Origin: Methanosphaera sp.
Lineage (GTDB): Archaea; Methanobacteriota; Methanobacteria; Methanobacteriales; Methanobacteriaceae
Assembly (NCBI GenBank): GCA_017430835.1
Contig: JAFRMD010000053.1
Location: 1 to 41,858, forward strand
Reading direction: 5' to 3'
DNA: 41,858 nt
Position numbers and translations under genes: made by a program. The notes beneath the pieces were generated by a model. That model saw only the letters and a list, made by a program, of their open reading frames with translations. It searched no databases and had not been told where the DNA came from. Shown in pieces: positions 1-8,789 of the stretch (its first letter is position 1; every line of letters begins with the position of its first letter).

Positions 1-81
1 AAAGAAGAAAGAAAATCAACAAACAGAGAACCTGTAGACTATGGACACAAATTCACAGACAACAACAAAAGATCTTTCTAA
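1..81 (+). CDS. C-terminal end of an unidentified protein (partial)
   Basis: An open frame runs from the first base to a TAA stop at 79-81, giving 26 residues rich in Lys, Arg, Asn and Glu. The gene enters from outside the window, so only a hydrophilic, positively charged tail is visible. No domain or function can be assigned. It converges on the dapL gene, with about 130 bases between the two stops. A chance open frame is possible, because 26 codons at the window edge is weak evidence. Confidence 0.35.
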   Translation, partial: KEERKSTNREPVDYGHKFTDNNKRSF

Positions 82-139
82 AAAAAAATAATTCACAAAA
101 AAACAGTCACACAAATTGAACATTAACTTGACAGCATTG

Positions 140-187
140 AAAAAAAAATATTTAAAAATGAATTATGTACAAAAGTAATACATAATT
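140..187 (-). terminator. Probable terminator of the gltX-dapL operon
   Basis: A perfect 9-bp inverted repeat (AATTATGTA at 161-169, TACATAATT at 179-187, 9-nt loop) lies just past the dapL stop. Read on the minus strand it is followed by a T-rich tract, including nine consecutive T at about 142-150. This fits a hairpin plus U-tract terminator, although archaeal termination often needs only the T-tract. Confidence 0.55.
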
Positions 188-211
188 AAATTTTAATACT
201 ACCGTTAAAAA

Positions 212-1444
212 CTAGAATTCTAGTTCTTTAATTCTTTCCATAGCTTCAACAGTTTTTTCATAAGTATTAAAAGCGGTTAAACGAATGTATCCTTCGCCAC
301 TAGGACCAAAACCAGCACCAGGAGTACTTACAACATTTGCTTGGTCAAGTAATATGTCAAAGAAGGTCCATGAATCAATATTGTTAGGAGTTTTAAACCA
401 AATATATGGGGAATCAATTCCTCCATAAACATCCAAGTCAATAGCTTCTAAACTGTCACGAATAACCTTTGCATTAGCCATATAATAATCAATATTTTCC
501 TGAATTTCTTTTCTGCCTTCAGGCGTATAAACTGCTTGAGCAGCACGTTGAACAGGATAGGATACTCCATTAAATTTAGTGGACTGTCTTCTATTCCATA
601 ATGGATTTAATTGTACGTCTTCACCAGCTTCATTTTTAACAAATATGTCTTCAGGAACAACACAATAACCACAACGAGTACCGGTGAAACCAGCTAATTT
701 TGAATAACTTCTAAATTCAACAGCTACTTCTTTTGCTCCTTCAATCTCATAAATACTATGTGGAACATTTTCAGTTGCAATAAATGATTCATAAGCTGCA
801 TCAAATAATATTAATGCATCGTTTTCTTTTGCGTAATCAACCCAAACTTTAAGTTCATCTTTAGTAAGGGTTGTACCAGTAGGATTATTTGGGAAACAAA
901 GATAAATAAGATCTACATCTTCTTCAGGAAGAGATGGAACAAAATTGTTTTCAGCAGTACAAGGAAGATAAACAATTTTTTCATAGAAACCTTCATCATC
1001 AATTACTCCACTACGACCAGCCATTACATTACTGTCAACATAAACAGGATAAACCGGATCAGTGACAGCAATAACATTGTCTTGTGAAAATAGTTCCTGG
1101 AAATTACCAGTATCACATTTAGCTCCATCACTAATGAATACTTCACTATTTTTAAGTTCAACACCTAAAGGTTCAAAATCATTCTTAATGACATCTTCGA
1201 TTAAGAAATCATAACCCTGTTCAGGACCATAACCACGGAAAGTATCAGCTTCTCCCATTTCATCTACAGCATCATGAAATGCTTTAATAACTGTAGGTGT
1301 AAGAGGTCTTGTAACATCTCCTATACCCATTTTGATTAAATCTGCATCAGGATTTTCTTCCTGATACTTATCTACGCGTCTTGCTATTTCTACAAATAAA
1401 TAATTGTTTTGTATGTTACTATAATATTCATTAACATTTACCAT
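212..1444 (-). CDS. dapL: LL-diaminopimelate aminotransferase
   Basis: This is a 410-residue PLP-dependent class I/II aminotransferase, the usual length for DapL. DapL converts tetrahydrodipicolinate directly to LL-2,6-diaminopimelate in the lysine pathway and is the typical route in methanogens. Visible motifs are the N-terminal GIGDVTRPL stretch characteristic of this family, the substrate and cofactor region around FPNNPTG (residues 184-190), the PLP-contacting Asp215 and Tyr218, and the Schiff-base Lys249 in [12 protein letters not shown]. The start is supported by the Shine-Dalgarno stretch GAGGATG about 8 bases upstream of the ATG. The gene begins 25 bases after the gltX stop, so the two are probably co-transcribed. 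Lysine is also a building block of pseudomurein cross-bridges, so the gene may matter for wall synthesis as well as translation. The family call is secure. Confidence 0.95.
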   Translation of the reverse strand: MVNVNEYYSNIQNNYLFVEIARRVDKYQEENPDADLIKMGIGDVTRPLTPTVIKAFHDAVDEMGEADTFRGYGPEQGYDFLIEDVIKNDFEPLGVELKNSEVFISDGAKCDTGNFQELFSQDNVIAVTDPVYPVYVDSNVMAGRSGVIDDEGFYEKIVYLPCTAENNFVPSLPEEDVDLIYLCFPNNPTGTTLTKDELKVWVDYAKENDALILFDAAYESFIATENVPHSIYEIEGAKEVAVEFRSYSKLAGFTGTRCGYCVVPEDIFVKNEAGEDVQLNPLWNRRQSTKFNGVSYPVQRAAQAVYTPEGRKEIQENIDYYMANAKVIRDSLEAIDLDVYGGIDSPYIWFKTPNNIDSWTFFDILLDQANVVSTPGAGFGPSGEGYIRLTAFNTYEKTVEAMERIKELEF

Positions 1445-1469
1445 AATAATTCACATCCTCTTTTTTTTA

Positions 1470-3161
1470 TTAATTGTGAGTGTAATAGAAAGTTATTCCA
1501 TCTTTTGTTATATTATCTACTCTTGCAAATCCGAACCTTTCAAGCTGTACTAAATCATCAACATGAACATCTTTTGCATCAGCTTCAATAAAACCTTCAA
1601 CTTTTGAGTTGTCAGGCATTACAACACAGGCTTTCACAGAATCATCCACAGGACTCCATTGGATAATGGTTGCATGTTTACTCTGAGCATCCTCTAAAGA
1701 ATCACTATCATAAGAACAGGAATCTTCAGTCACATTAACATTAACCAAATCCATCAATCTTAAAGGATTTCCTTTATTTAATGCTTTTTCATAATCATCC
1801 TTTGGAATATATGCAGAACCATTGAATTTCAATGTCCTAAAACCTTTTTTAGGTTCATTATAATGTAATTCACGTTCAACAACAAGTTCCTGTTTATCTT
1901 CAGGCAAGTTTTCAACATCTACTTTCACGGCATCAGGGATAAAGAAGTACCTGTTAGTTTCTTCCTCTATGATGTTACGATTTAATCCGTAAATCTTCTT
2001 CCAACTAATGGTAGCATCAGCCTGTTTAGTACCAATCTCTTCAATAAGTTCATAAAGAACTTCCTTCTTAATTCCACGACGAGCAATGGCCTTGATAGTT
2101 CCAAGTCTAGGGTCATCCCAGCCAGAATAAGTACCATTCTCAATACCTTCACGAGCTTTACTGGTACTAAGAAGAACATCATCCATTTTAAGTCTACCAT
2201 AATGAATAAACTCTGGAATATCCCAATTAAAGTGTTTGTAAAGATAGGACTGTTTTTCACTATTTGCTAAATGATCTTTTCCTCGAAGAACATGAGTAAT
2301 ACCCATTAAATGATCATCTACAGTCACAGAAAAATTCATCATAGGATAAATTTTGTATTTATTGCCAATACGAGGATGTTCCTGTGTAACAATTCTCATA
2401 GCAACCCAATCACGGATAGCAGGATTTTTATGTTTAATATCTGTTTTAACACGAAGTACTGCTTCTCCTTCATCCATATCTGGGAATTTGTTCCATAATT
2501 CCATATTTTCTTCAACACTATGGTCACGACATGGACACGGTTCACAGTTGTCTTTAAGTTTCTTAAAGTCTCCACCATCACAGGTACACATGTAAGCAGC
2601 ACCACATTCAATAGCTTTCATGGCATATTCATAATAAATATCGAGTCGTTCACTTTGAATGTATGCTTCGTCAGCTTCTATACCAAGCCATGCAAGGTCT
2701 TCGGGAATTGCTTGGTAAGCATCTACTTCCACACGTTTAGGATCAGTATCTTCAATTCTTAAAACAAGTTTTCCATTATACTTTTTCTGGTATAATAAGT
2801 TAAGAATAGCTGCCCTTGCATGACCAATATGTAAGGGACCAGAAGGGTTAGGTGCAAATCTTAGTTTAACGTTTCCATCTTTAATATTTTCAAGTTCAGG
2901 TAAACCCTTAGGTTTTTCAGGAGCACGTTTATGTTCTTCAAGTCCACCAAGCTTATCAAGTTCACTTTGTTGTTCTTCAGGACTCAATGCATTAACTTTA
3001 GCAACAAATTGACCTGCAAGCTTACTGACAGTCTTAGGATCTTTTCTCATCTCAGGATGCTTACTCATAACCATCCCAATAACAGAACCAACTTGACAAT
3101 TGTTTCCATGCTCTACAGCATTACTGAGAGCGTATTTATAAATAGTTTCTTCTATATCCAT
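1470..3161 (-). CDS. gltX: Archaeal glutamyl-tRNA synthetase
   Basis: This is a 563-residue class I aminoacyl-tRNA synthetase of the archaeal/eukaryotic GluRS type. It charges tRNA-Glu in the cytoplasm. In archaea it is usually non-discriminating and also mischarges tRNA-Gln for later amidation by GatDE. The order is an archaeal N-terminal helical extension (residues 1-95), a Rossmann catalytic core with HIGH at residues 111-114, a cysteine-rich knuckle (CTC...CEPCPC, about residues 188-210), a KMSKS variant LSTSK near residue 330, and a C-terminal beta-barrel anticodon-binding domain of the GlnRS/eukaryotic type. The ATG is preceded by GGAGG with a 6-base spacer. It is first in an apparent two-gene operon with dapL. 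No missing motif was seen. Confidence 0.96.
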   Translation of the reverse strand: MDIEETIYKYALSNAVEHGNNCQVGSVIGMVMSKHPEMRKDPKTVSKLAGQFVAKVNALSPEEQQSELDKLGGLEEHKRAPEKPKGLPELENIKDGNVKLRFAPNPSGPLHIGHARAAILNLLYQKKYNGKLVLRIEDTDPKRVEVDAYQAIPEDLAWLGIEADEAYIQSERLDIYYEYAMKAIECGAAYMCTCDGGDFKKLKDNCEPCPCRDHSVEENMELWNKFPDMDEGEAVLRVKTDIKHKNPAIRDWVAMRIVTQEHPRIGNKYKIYPMMNFSVTVDDHLMGITHVLRGKDHLANSEKQSYLYKHFNWDIPEFIHYGRLKMDDVLLSTSKAREGIENGTYSGWDDPRLGTIKAIARRGIKKEVLYELIEEIGTKQADATISWKKIYGLNRNIIEEETNRYFFIPDAVKVDVENLPEDKQELVVERELHYNEPKKGFRTLKFNGSAYIPKDDYEKALNKGNPLRLMDLVNVNVTEDSCSYDSDSLEDAQSKHATIIQWSPVDDSVKACVVMPDNSKVEGFIEADAKDVHVDDLVQLERFGFARVDNITKDGITFYYTHN

Positions 3162-3389
3162 TCATAGCCTCCATAAATATAAATTAAAATGAATAATTAA
3201 AAAGTAAATTATATTTATCTTAATAAAAAATTTCTATTATAATATAATATATGTTTTGGAAGCTATAAAAAAATTTAGAAAAAAAGAAATCTTTTAAATT
3301 AGAATGTTAATAAAACTGTAAAAGTAGCTGTAAATAAATTCTATTAAAGGTTTAAAAAGAGAAAAAAAATATTTTTAAATAAATTGTTT

Positions 3390-3804
3390 CTATTCAATTT
3401 CTATTGTTATCTCATCATACTTGAATTGGGGGATTGTCATTTGATTTTCATTTTTATCAATTATACCTTCATTTTCAAGTTTTTTAATATGGGGTTTAAT
3501 AATAGAAATATCTTCATCCAATTTTTCTGATAAAGTATTAAGAGTATTATCTTCTTTTTTTAGTAAAGATAATATTTTAAATCTAATTTATTTAATGATA
3601 TATCTTTGGATATTAATGTTTTTCCAATATTTTGAGTTTCAGTTGGATGGCTTTCAAAAAATTTCCAATCTTCCAAATCAATAAATAATAAAGGATCATT
3701 AGTTAACTTGTATTGTTTTTCTAGTTCTTCTTTTGAGTTATATTTTTTGATTAATGTTTGAATAATTTCTTCTCCATTGTTTTTTTGGTTAATTTGATTA
3801 TCAT
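3390..3804 (-). pseudogene. Frameshifted winged-helix antitoxin, TumA-like
   Basis: The minus strand reads as one protein only if two single-base frameshifts are corrected. The ATG at 3804-3802 opens a frame that stops after 17 codons. The better frame is entered after an A7 run in the coding strand (about 3781-3788) and reads about 60 residues, including DPLLFIDLEDWKFF. A second shift near 3575-3585 leads into a winged-helix segment (RFKILSLLKKED...LSEKLDED...IKKLENEGII) ending in a YDEITIEIE tail. A DNA-binding antitoxin with a terminal 'P..yD.I.I' segment fits the HTH partners of TumE-type toxins. It overlaps the toxin-like ORF by ATGA, as expected for a coupled toxin-antitoxin pair. The frames are seen directly; the family name is from memory and should be treated as probable. 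Confidence 0.5.
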
Positions 3805-4010
3805 TTGATTAACTCCTTTCTTAATTTTTTTAATTTGATGGTATTATGTATTTCTATATGTTTAATAACTATGTTTAATGTTTCATTTAAGCTTTCTGTC
3901 TTAATTTCTTTTCTATCTGGATGAATATGTGCATATCCATGCTCATAATTATCAATTAATACTCCTAACATTATTCTTTCTAATAGTTCTATTTTACTTA
4001 CAATACTACT
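3801..4010 (-). pseudogene. 5'-truncated TumE-like toxin fragment
   Basis: An open frame begins directly after a TAA at 4013-4011 and runs 69 codons to a TGA at 3803-3801. The only ATG (3971-3969) lies inside the frame. The peptide contains DNYEHGYAHIHPDR, which matches the 'DN...GK..HxH' signature I associate with the TumE toxin family, followed by a Leu/Ile-rich helix and a basic tail. TumE proteins are usually about 90-120 residues, so the N-terminal half is missing here. Its stop overlaps the start of the downstream antitoxin remnant (ATGA). Both members are damaged, so this looks like a decaying mobile toxin-antitoxin module. The flanking bases 3162-3389 and 4011-4138 show no gene. Confidence 0.45.
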
Positions 4011-4138
4011 TTAGAATCAAGGTAATTTTTCTTAAACAATTGTTATCTAATTTTTAATCTTATAAAATAAATAATTATTAATCTCCATAACCTTTTTCAA
4101 GATGAAAAACATATAAATAAATAATAATTATAATTGTT

Positions 4139-5257
4139 GTGATAATTTTGAAAGTAAAAAATAAAATAATTATAATCATATTTCTTGTAATTATTTTGGG
4201 AGTACTGCTGGTAGCATTAGATAGTCCATTTTTACATTTATTTGATGGCAAAAATCCAATAGGATCTTCTAATGATATTCAAAGAGGAAACCTATCTGTA
4301 ACACTAACAGGAGATGTGATGTTCGGTCGAAAAATGCCAGGAGTATTGTCATTAGACTCAAGTCCATACCGTTATGTAAGTAATGTGACTGGAGATACGG
4401 ATATATTGGTTGTTAACACTGAAAACCCGTTTACTACTAGTGGTAATGCAGTTAAACCTGATGTACCACTAAAAGCAAGTCCAGATTACATACCACTAGT
4501 AAATGGAACATCAGGAACAGTAATATCAGCAAATGCAAATAATCACGTATTTGACTATGGAATAGAAGGAATGACAGACTCTATAAAAAACTTGGATAAA
4601 TATGGAATAGCACATATTGGTGCTGGAGAAAACAAAGAAGAAGCAACCAAACCAGTAACTATAGAAAAAAATGGACATAACGTAACAATATTTAATTACA
4701 TGGATGGTGAAAACTTCCAAGAATATTCCCAATCAGTTATGCCAAAAGCAACCGATGACAGTCCAGGATACTCTGCATGGGATGATACAGAAAGTCCAGA
4801 ACAAATAAGAAAAGCAAAAAATAATTCAGATATAGTAGTTGTATATATGCACTATGGAAACGAATACTCAAGAAGTCCAAATGAAAACCAGAAAAAAATA
4901 TCACACTTAGCAATAGATGCGGGGGCAACCGCAGTAGTAGGTTCACATGCACACGTAACACAGGGAATAGAAATGTACAAGGGTAAACCAATCTTCTATA
5001 ACCTAGGAAACTTCATGTTTGACCAAAGTAACCCAGCAACACACACAGCATATTTCGTGGACTTTGACGTTATTGGTGACAATATCACTGCAAATGTATA
5101 TCCAGTATATATTTCAGGATACCTACCACACTTCATGGACTCTTCAGACGGAACATCACTTTTAAAAAGTTTGAACCCTGAATGTCAAGAAATGGAAATA
5201 ACTCCAGAGGGAACCGGTAAGATAACCTTCCAAAACACAAACAAAACAGAGCAATAA
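4139..5257 (+). CDS. CapA-family (poly-gamma-glutamate synthesis-type) metallophosphatase-like protein, membrane anchored
   Basis: This 372-residue protein belongs to the PGA_cap/CapA family, which has a calcineurin-like fold. The bacterial relative CapA/PgsA takes part in poly-gamma-glutamate capsule export. The role in methanogens is not established. One hydrophobic segment at residues 8-28 is followed directly by an extracellular-type domain, so it is probably anchored outside the membrane. Family motifs include LTGDVMFGR near residue 58, NANNHVFDYG near residue 138, and VGSHAHVTQGIE with FYNLGNFMFDQ in the C-terminal half; these supply the metal-binding Asp, Asn and His residues. The start is uncertain. 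GTG at 4139 gives the full frame, and TTG at 4148 follows a GTGATAA stretch that could serve as ribosome-binding site. Both keep the membrane segment. Confidence 0.85.
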   Translation: MIILKVKNKIIIIIFLVIILGVLLVALDSPFLHLFDGKNPIGSSNDIQRGNLSVTLTGDVMFGRKMPGVLSLDSSPYRYVSNVTGDTDILVVNTENPFTTSGNAVKPDVPLKASPDYIPLVNGTSGTVISANANNHVFDYGIEGMTDSIKNLDKYGIAHIGAGENKEEATKPVTIEKNGHNVTIFNYMDGENFQEYSQSVMPKATDDSPGYSAWDDTESPEQIRKAKNNSDIVVVYMHYGNEYSRSPNENQKKISHLAIDAGATAVVGSHAHVTQGIEMYKGKPIFYNLGNFMFDQSNPATHTAYFVDFDVIGDNITANVYPVYISGYLPHFMDSSDGTSLLKSLNPECQEMEITPEGTGKITFQNTNKTEQ

Positions 5258-5281
5258 AATGCTCTGAATAATTCCTTTTTT
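5247..5281 (+). terminator. Hairpin terminator after the CapA-like gene
   Basis: CAGAGCA (5247-5253) and TGCTCTG (5260-5266) form a perfect 7-bp stem with a 6-base loop, and six T follow at 5276-5281. The stop codon of the CapA-like gene (5255-5257) lies in the loop. A second inverted repeat (GAATATA...TATATTC) follows at about 5283-5300 and may serve the convergent gene. Confidence 0.65.
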
Positions 5282-5300
5282 AGAATATAATAATATATTC

Positions 5301-6386
5301 TCATTTACTTCTTAATTTTAGAACTACTACCTCTGAATTAGTTCCCCATCTCATTGGAGTATCCATTGATCCTATTCCTGTAGTTACGTGTAAGTATTTA
5401 TCCTTTTCACCTTGTTTTTCATGGTATAATCCCATATTATGCCCTTCAAACATTAAATTTCCCAGCCATTTAACAGGATAGAATTGTCCACCATGTGTAT
5501 GACCGGATAATTGTATGTCAAAGCCTAGTTTCACGAATTCTTCCCACTTTGTTGGCACGTGGTAGTTTAATATGTTAATCTTATTCTTTTGTGTGAAATC
5601 TTTTAGTTGTTCTGGTGTCACGCTTTCTATTTCTCCAAAGCTAAAGCTTAAACCAAATATGTTAAGGTTTTTATATTGCCATCCACTATTATCTAATACT
5701 ATGATGTCTGCTTTTTTACAAGCTTTAATTACATTTTCTATTCCAATGTAGTAGTCATGATTTCCAGGGGTGAATATTATTGGTATTGGAACATCTTTTA
5801 AGGCTATAAAGTCATCTTCTTCCACTTCACTTGATCCATCAGCTAAATCTCCAGATATTATCGCCATATCACATGTATTGGATAATTTCATTAGTTTATC
5901 CCGTATGTCTTCTATTATCTGTTTGTGTCTTACTGAACCGAAGTGGACATCAGATAGGTGTGCAATGTTGTATTCTTCTTCCAGAATGTCAAATTTCAAA
6001 GTTTTTTCTTTAATGACAATTTTATGAGCATTGTAATATGCATATATTCCTATTAACGGAATTGTTAGTAGTATGATGCTTAGGATATTAACTGGGATTT
6101 TGATGAATATTTCTATTATGTATATTACTACAAGATAAATAAATATCATCATTAGGAACCATAACCATATTCCGGATAATGTGGAGAAGAATCTGCCTAT
6201 TTTTGTGGATTTTTTCTCTTCAAATAGTGTTGGAATGGTCCGGATAGCAGTCAAAATTAACACTAATATAATTAGGTATAGGTCACTTATTCCCCCATAT
6301 AATGAAAATAAGTATTTGAACAGGAAATATTCAAATATCAGGTAAAAAGGTGCAGTTAGCACTACTCGTCTTGTTCTAAAACTCAT
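5301..6386 (-). CDS. Membrane metallophosphoesterase (YkuE/YaeI-like)
   Basis: This is a 361-residue protein with two parts. The first 125 residues or so are four hydrophobic helices. The rest is a calcineurin-like phosphoesterase with all expected metal-binding motifs in order: LSDVHFG (about residue 143), ISGDLADG (about 178), TPGNHDYY (about 207), NYHVP (about 276) and LSGHTHGGQF (about 294). The architecture matches YkuE/YaeI-type proteins, some of which hydrolyse UDP-sugar lipid precursors; the substrate here cannot be read from sequence. It starts 14 bases after the iron-sulfur subunit stop, with TGATCC before the ATG able to pair with the 16S 3' end. It is therefore probably the last gene of the fumarate reductase operon, an unexpected partner. 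Confidence 0.88.
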   Translation of the reverse strand: MSFRTRRVVLTAPFYLIFEYFLFKYLFSLYGGISDLYLIILVLILTAIRTIPTLFEEKKSTKIGRFFSTLSGIWLWFLMMIFIYLVVIYIIEIFIKIPVNILSIILLTIPLIGIYAYYNAHKIVIKEKTLKFDILEEEYNIAHLSDVHFGSVRHKQIIEDIRDKLMKLSNTCDMAIISGDLADGSSEVEEDDFIALKDVPIPIIFTPGNHDYYIGIENVIKACKKADIIVLDNSGWQYKNLNIFGLSFSFGEIESVTPEQLKDFTQKNKINILNYHVPTKWEEFVKLGFDIQLSGHTHGGQFYPVKWLGNLMFEGHNMGLYHEKQGEKDKYLHVTTGIGSMDTPMRWGTNSEVVVLKLRSK

Positions 6387-6400
6387 ATTGGATCATTTCT

Positions 6401-7105
6401 TTATTTTTTGAATATGTGGAAAAAATTTTTTAATGAATTATAATTCATATGGGATATTGCTCTTTGTGTTGGAATATTCACAGGGCATACGTCTTCACAC
6501 ACTAGAGACTTAACACAATTCTTGTAGAAGTGTTTTTCATAATTATTCAATAGTTCCTCTTTTTGTTCTTTGTTTTCTTCTTGATTTTTTAATTTCGCAC
6601 TAGTTACAGGTAGGATTACTCCATAGTAATCGTTTTCACCATTATAGTTTGGACAGGCTTCCAGACAACATCCACACATTAAGCATTGTGAAAGTTCATA
6701 TTCAAGGTTAATGTTTTCCTTTTTTATTTTTGCATTACTTTCCAGCCATTGCTGTGCTTTTTTCATGTTTTCATGAATTTGAGTTCTATCTACTTTCAGG
6801 TCCTTAATTACTGGAAATTTGCTAAGAGGTTCGATGGTTATCTTGTTGAAGTGTTTGGTCATGGCTTCTTCGTTAACGAAGGTTTTACATGCAAGTTTTG
6901 GCCAACCATTTATTAGCATTGCACAGCTACCACATATTCCTTGCAGACAACTTGAGGAGTAATGAATTTTCTTTTCATGTGAATGATTTATTCTTTCTAG
7001 GAGGGTTGTAACGGGAATGTTCAAATCGCCATCGTAGTTGTATTCATAAGTAACTTCATTGTTATCTTTTGTTGTTTTAATGATTACTTTCATTTTCTTT
7101 ACCAT
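6401..7105 (-). CDS. Fumarate reductase/succinate dehydrogenase iron-sulfur subunit
   Basis: This 234-residue protein has the SdhB/FrdB layout. An N-terminal plant-type [2Fe-2S] domain carries CLQGICGSC plus a distal Cys (residues about 53-73). A C-terminal domain has two more cluster motifs, CLMCGCCLEACP and C-x5-C-x3-CP (ending CEDVCPVNIP). It would pass electrons between the membrane anchor and the flavoprotein. It lacks the extra CCG domains found in the longer TfrB of thiol:fumarate reductase, so it is closer to the membrane-bound enzyme type. Its ATG overlaps the flavoprotein stop by 7 bases (ATGGTAA), implying translational coupling. A second in-frame ATG four codons on (at 7093) is an alternative start. 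Confidence 0.9.
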   Translation of the reverse strand: MVKKMKVIIKTTKDNNEVTYEYNYDGDLNIPVTTLLERINHSHEKKIHYSSSCLQGICGSCAMLINGWPKLACKTFVNEEAMTKHFNKITIEPLSKFPVIKDLKVDRTQIHENMKKAQQWLESNAKIKKENINLEYELSQCLMCGCCLEACPNYNGENDYYGVILPVTSAKLKNQEENKEQKEELLNNYEKHFYKNCVKSLVCEDVCPVNIPTQRAISHMNYNSLKNFFHIFKK

Positions 7106-8778
7106 CCCATTTTATTATTTGTTTCTTCAAATGAAATTTTTATATTATTTTTTTCAAGGATTACTGTTGTATTTTTTAAATATTTTTCATCATTTGTTTC
7201 TGGGTAATCGATTCTTTGGTGTGAACCTCTGCTTTCTCTTCTTTCATTCGCCGATAGTATCATTGCCTTAGCTAGTGTTATTAAAGAATTCAATTGAATA
7301 TAATCATAGTAACATTCATGACTATTAATATTATCAATGTTTTCTTCAATTTCCTTAAGTAATCTTATTCCTTCATCTAATTCTTTTTCATTCCTATATA
7401 TGCCCATAACATTATTCATTATTTCAAATAGTTTTTCCTCTATGGCATATGATGAAATTAAATTATCTTTCTTTTGAATTTCTAACCATTTGTCATAATA
7501 TTTTAATTCTTTTTCAAGAACATTATGATTTACAACTTTTTCAGATTTTTTCTTGTCTTTTGCTATTTCTTCTGCTGCAATCCACCCTCCATGTATTGCA
7601 CCTAGTAATGAATTTCCACCTAGGCGATTTGCTCCATGATATTGACAGGAGCATTCACCAACAGCAAACAAGTTTTTAATGTTTGTTTTATGTTCATCAT
7701 CAGTTAAAATTCCGCCCATAAAATAATGAACACCTGGATAAACAGGTATTGGTTCATGTATTGGATTAATATTTAAATACTGGGTACAAACATCATATAC
7801 TTCATCCAATTTAACTTTAATGGATTCTTCAGGTAAATGAGTAATATCCAGGTAAACAAAGTTTTCACCATTAATTCTAAGATTCATCTGATTACAAACT
7901 TTATAAATGCTTCTTGACACAACATCTCGCGGCATTAAAGCACCAAGTTCAGGATACCATTCTTCCATAAAGTACCATTTCTTTCCATCAACAAGAGTAT
8001 ATAAGCGTCCACCTTCTCCACGTGCTGCTTCAGTAATCAACATTCTCTTCACTGGTGTATTAATGGTTGTTGGATGGTATTGAATCATTTCAAGGTTAGC
8101 TAATTTGACGTTTTGTTTAAGAAGTCTGGCTGTTGCACATCCATCATTTTGTAAAGATCCGGAGATTTTACCAAATAACTTGTTCATTCCGCCTGTGGCG
8201 ATAACTACATAATCAGCAAAAAACTCTTCAATCTTATTGGTATCTTCATTTAGTAATACAACTCCAGCACATTCTCCAGTATCTTCGGTTGTAATCAAAG
8301 ATAAAAAACGCCATCCTACAAATCTTTTTATCATATTTTCTGATTCATATTTTCTACATTTCATGTTTATGGATGTAACAATTTGTTTTCCTGTTTTTGC
8401 TCCAGCATATGCAGTTCTCATATTTTTTTGTCCACCAAAATAACGGAGATCCACATTGCCATTTTCATCTCTTGTAAAACTTGTACCAATATCACTGAGC
8501 CACTCTATAATTTTTGGAGCATCTTCTGTTAACTTCATAACAGCATCAGGATTATTAATCTTTTGTCCACCATTTATTGTATCTTTGTAATGTTTTTGTG
8601 TTGAATCATCTTGTCCTTTAGTGTTTAGTGCAGCATTTATTCCTCCCATAGCCATGACTGATTGGCTTTGTTCAGAGTTACTTGGTGAAAATAATTTGAC
8701 TTTTATTCCTTTTTCTGCTAGTTTTAAACTGCAAGTTAAACCGGCTAAACCTGCACCGATAATTATTACGTTTTTCAT
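7099..8778 (-). CDS. Fumarate reductase flavoprotein subunit
   Basis: This is a 559-residue FAD-dependent subunit of the SdhA/FrdA/TfrA family, which interconverts fumarate and succinate. In methanogens it supplies succinate for the reductive incomplete TCA route to 2-oxoglutarate. The N-terminus has the dinucleotide-binding IIGAGLAGL motif. Catalytic motifs are present: YHPTT, EAARGEGG, RDVVSR, HYFMGG and HGANRLGGNSL. At the position where membrane-bound enzymes carry the His that links FAD covalently (SHS..A.GG), this protein has Gln39 (SQSVMAMGG), so FAD is probably non-covalent. AAGGAGC precedes the ATG by 7 bases. The gene lies 11 bases downstream of the membrane anchor and overlaps the iron-sulfur gene. 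Confidence 0.93.
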   Translation of the reverse strand: MKNVIIIGAGLAGLTCSLKLAEKGIKVKLFSPSNSEQSQSVMAMGGINAALNTKGQDDSTQKHYKDTINGGQKINNPDAVMKLTEDAPKIIEWLSDIGTSFTRDENGNVDLRYFGGQKNMRTAYAGAKTGKQIVTSINMKCRKYESENMIKRFVGWRFLSLITTEDTGECAGVVLLNEDTNKIEEFFADYVVIATGGMNKLFGKISGSLQNDGCATARLLKQNVKLANLEMIQYHPTTINTPVKRMLITEAARGEGGRLYTLVDGKKWYFMEEWYPELGALMPRDVVSRSIYKVCNQMNLRINGENFVYLDITHLPEESIKVKLDEVYDVCTQYLNINPIHEPIPVYPGVHYFMGGILTDDEHKTNIKNLFAVGECSCQYHGANRLGGNSLLGAIHGGWIAAEEIAKDKKKSEKVVNHNVLEKELKYYDKWLEIQKKDNLISSYAIEEKLFEIMNNVMGIYRNEKELDEGIRLLKEIEENIDNINSHECYYDYIQLNSLITLAKAMILSANERRESRGSHQRIDYPETNDEKYLKNTTVILEKNNIKISFEETNNKMGW

Positions 8779-8789
8779 TTTTTTGCTCC

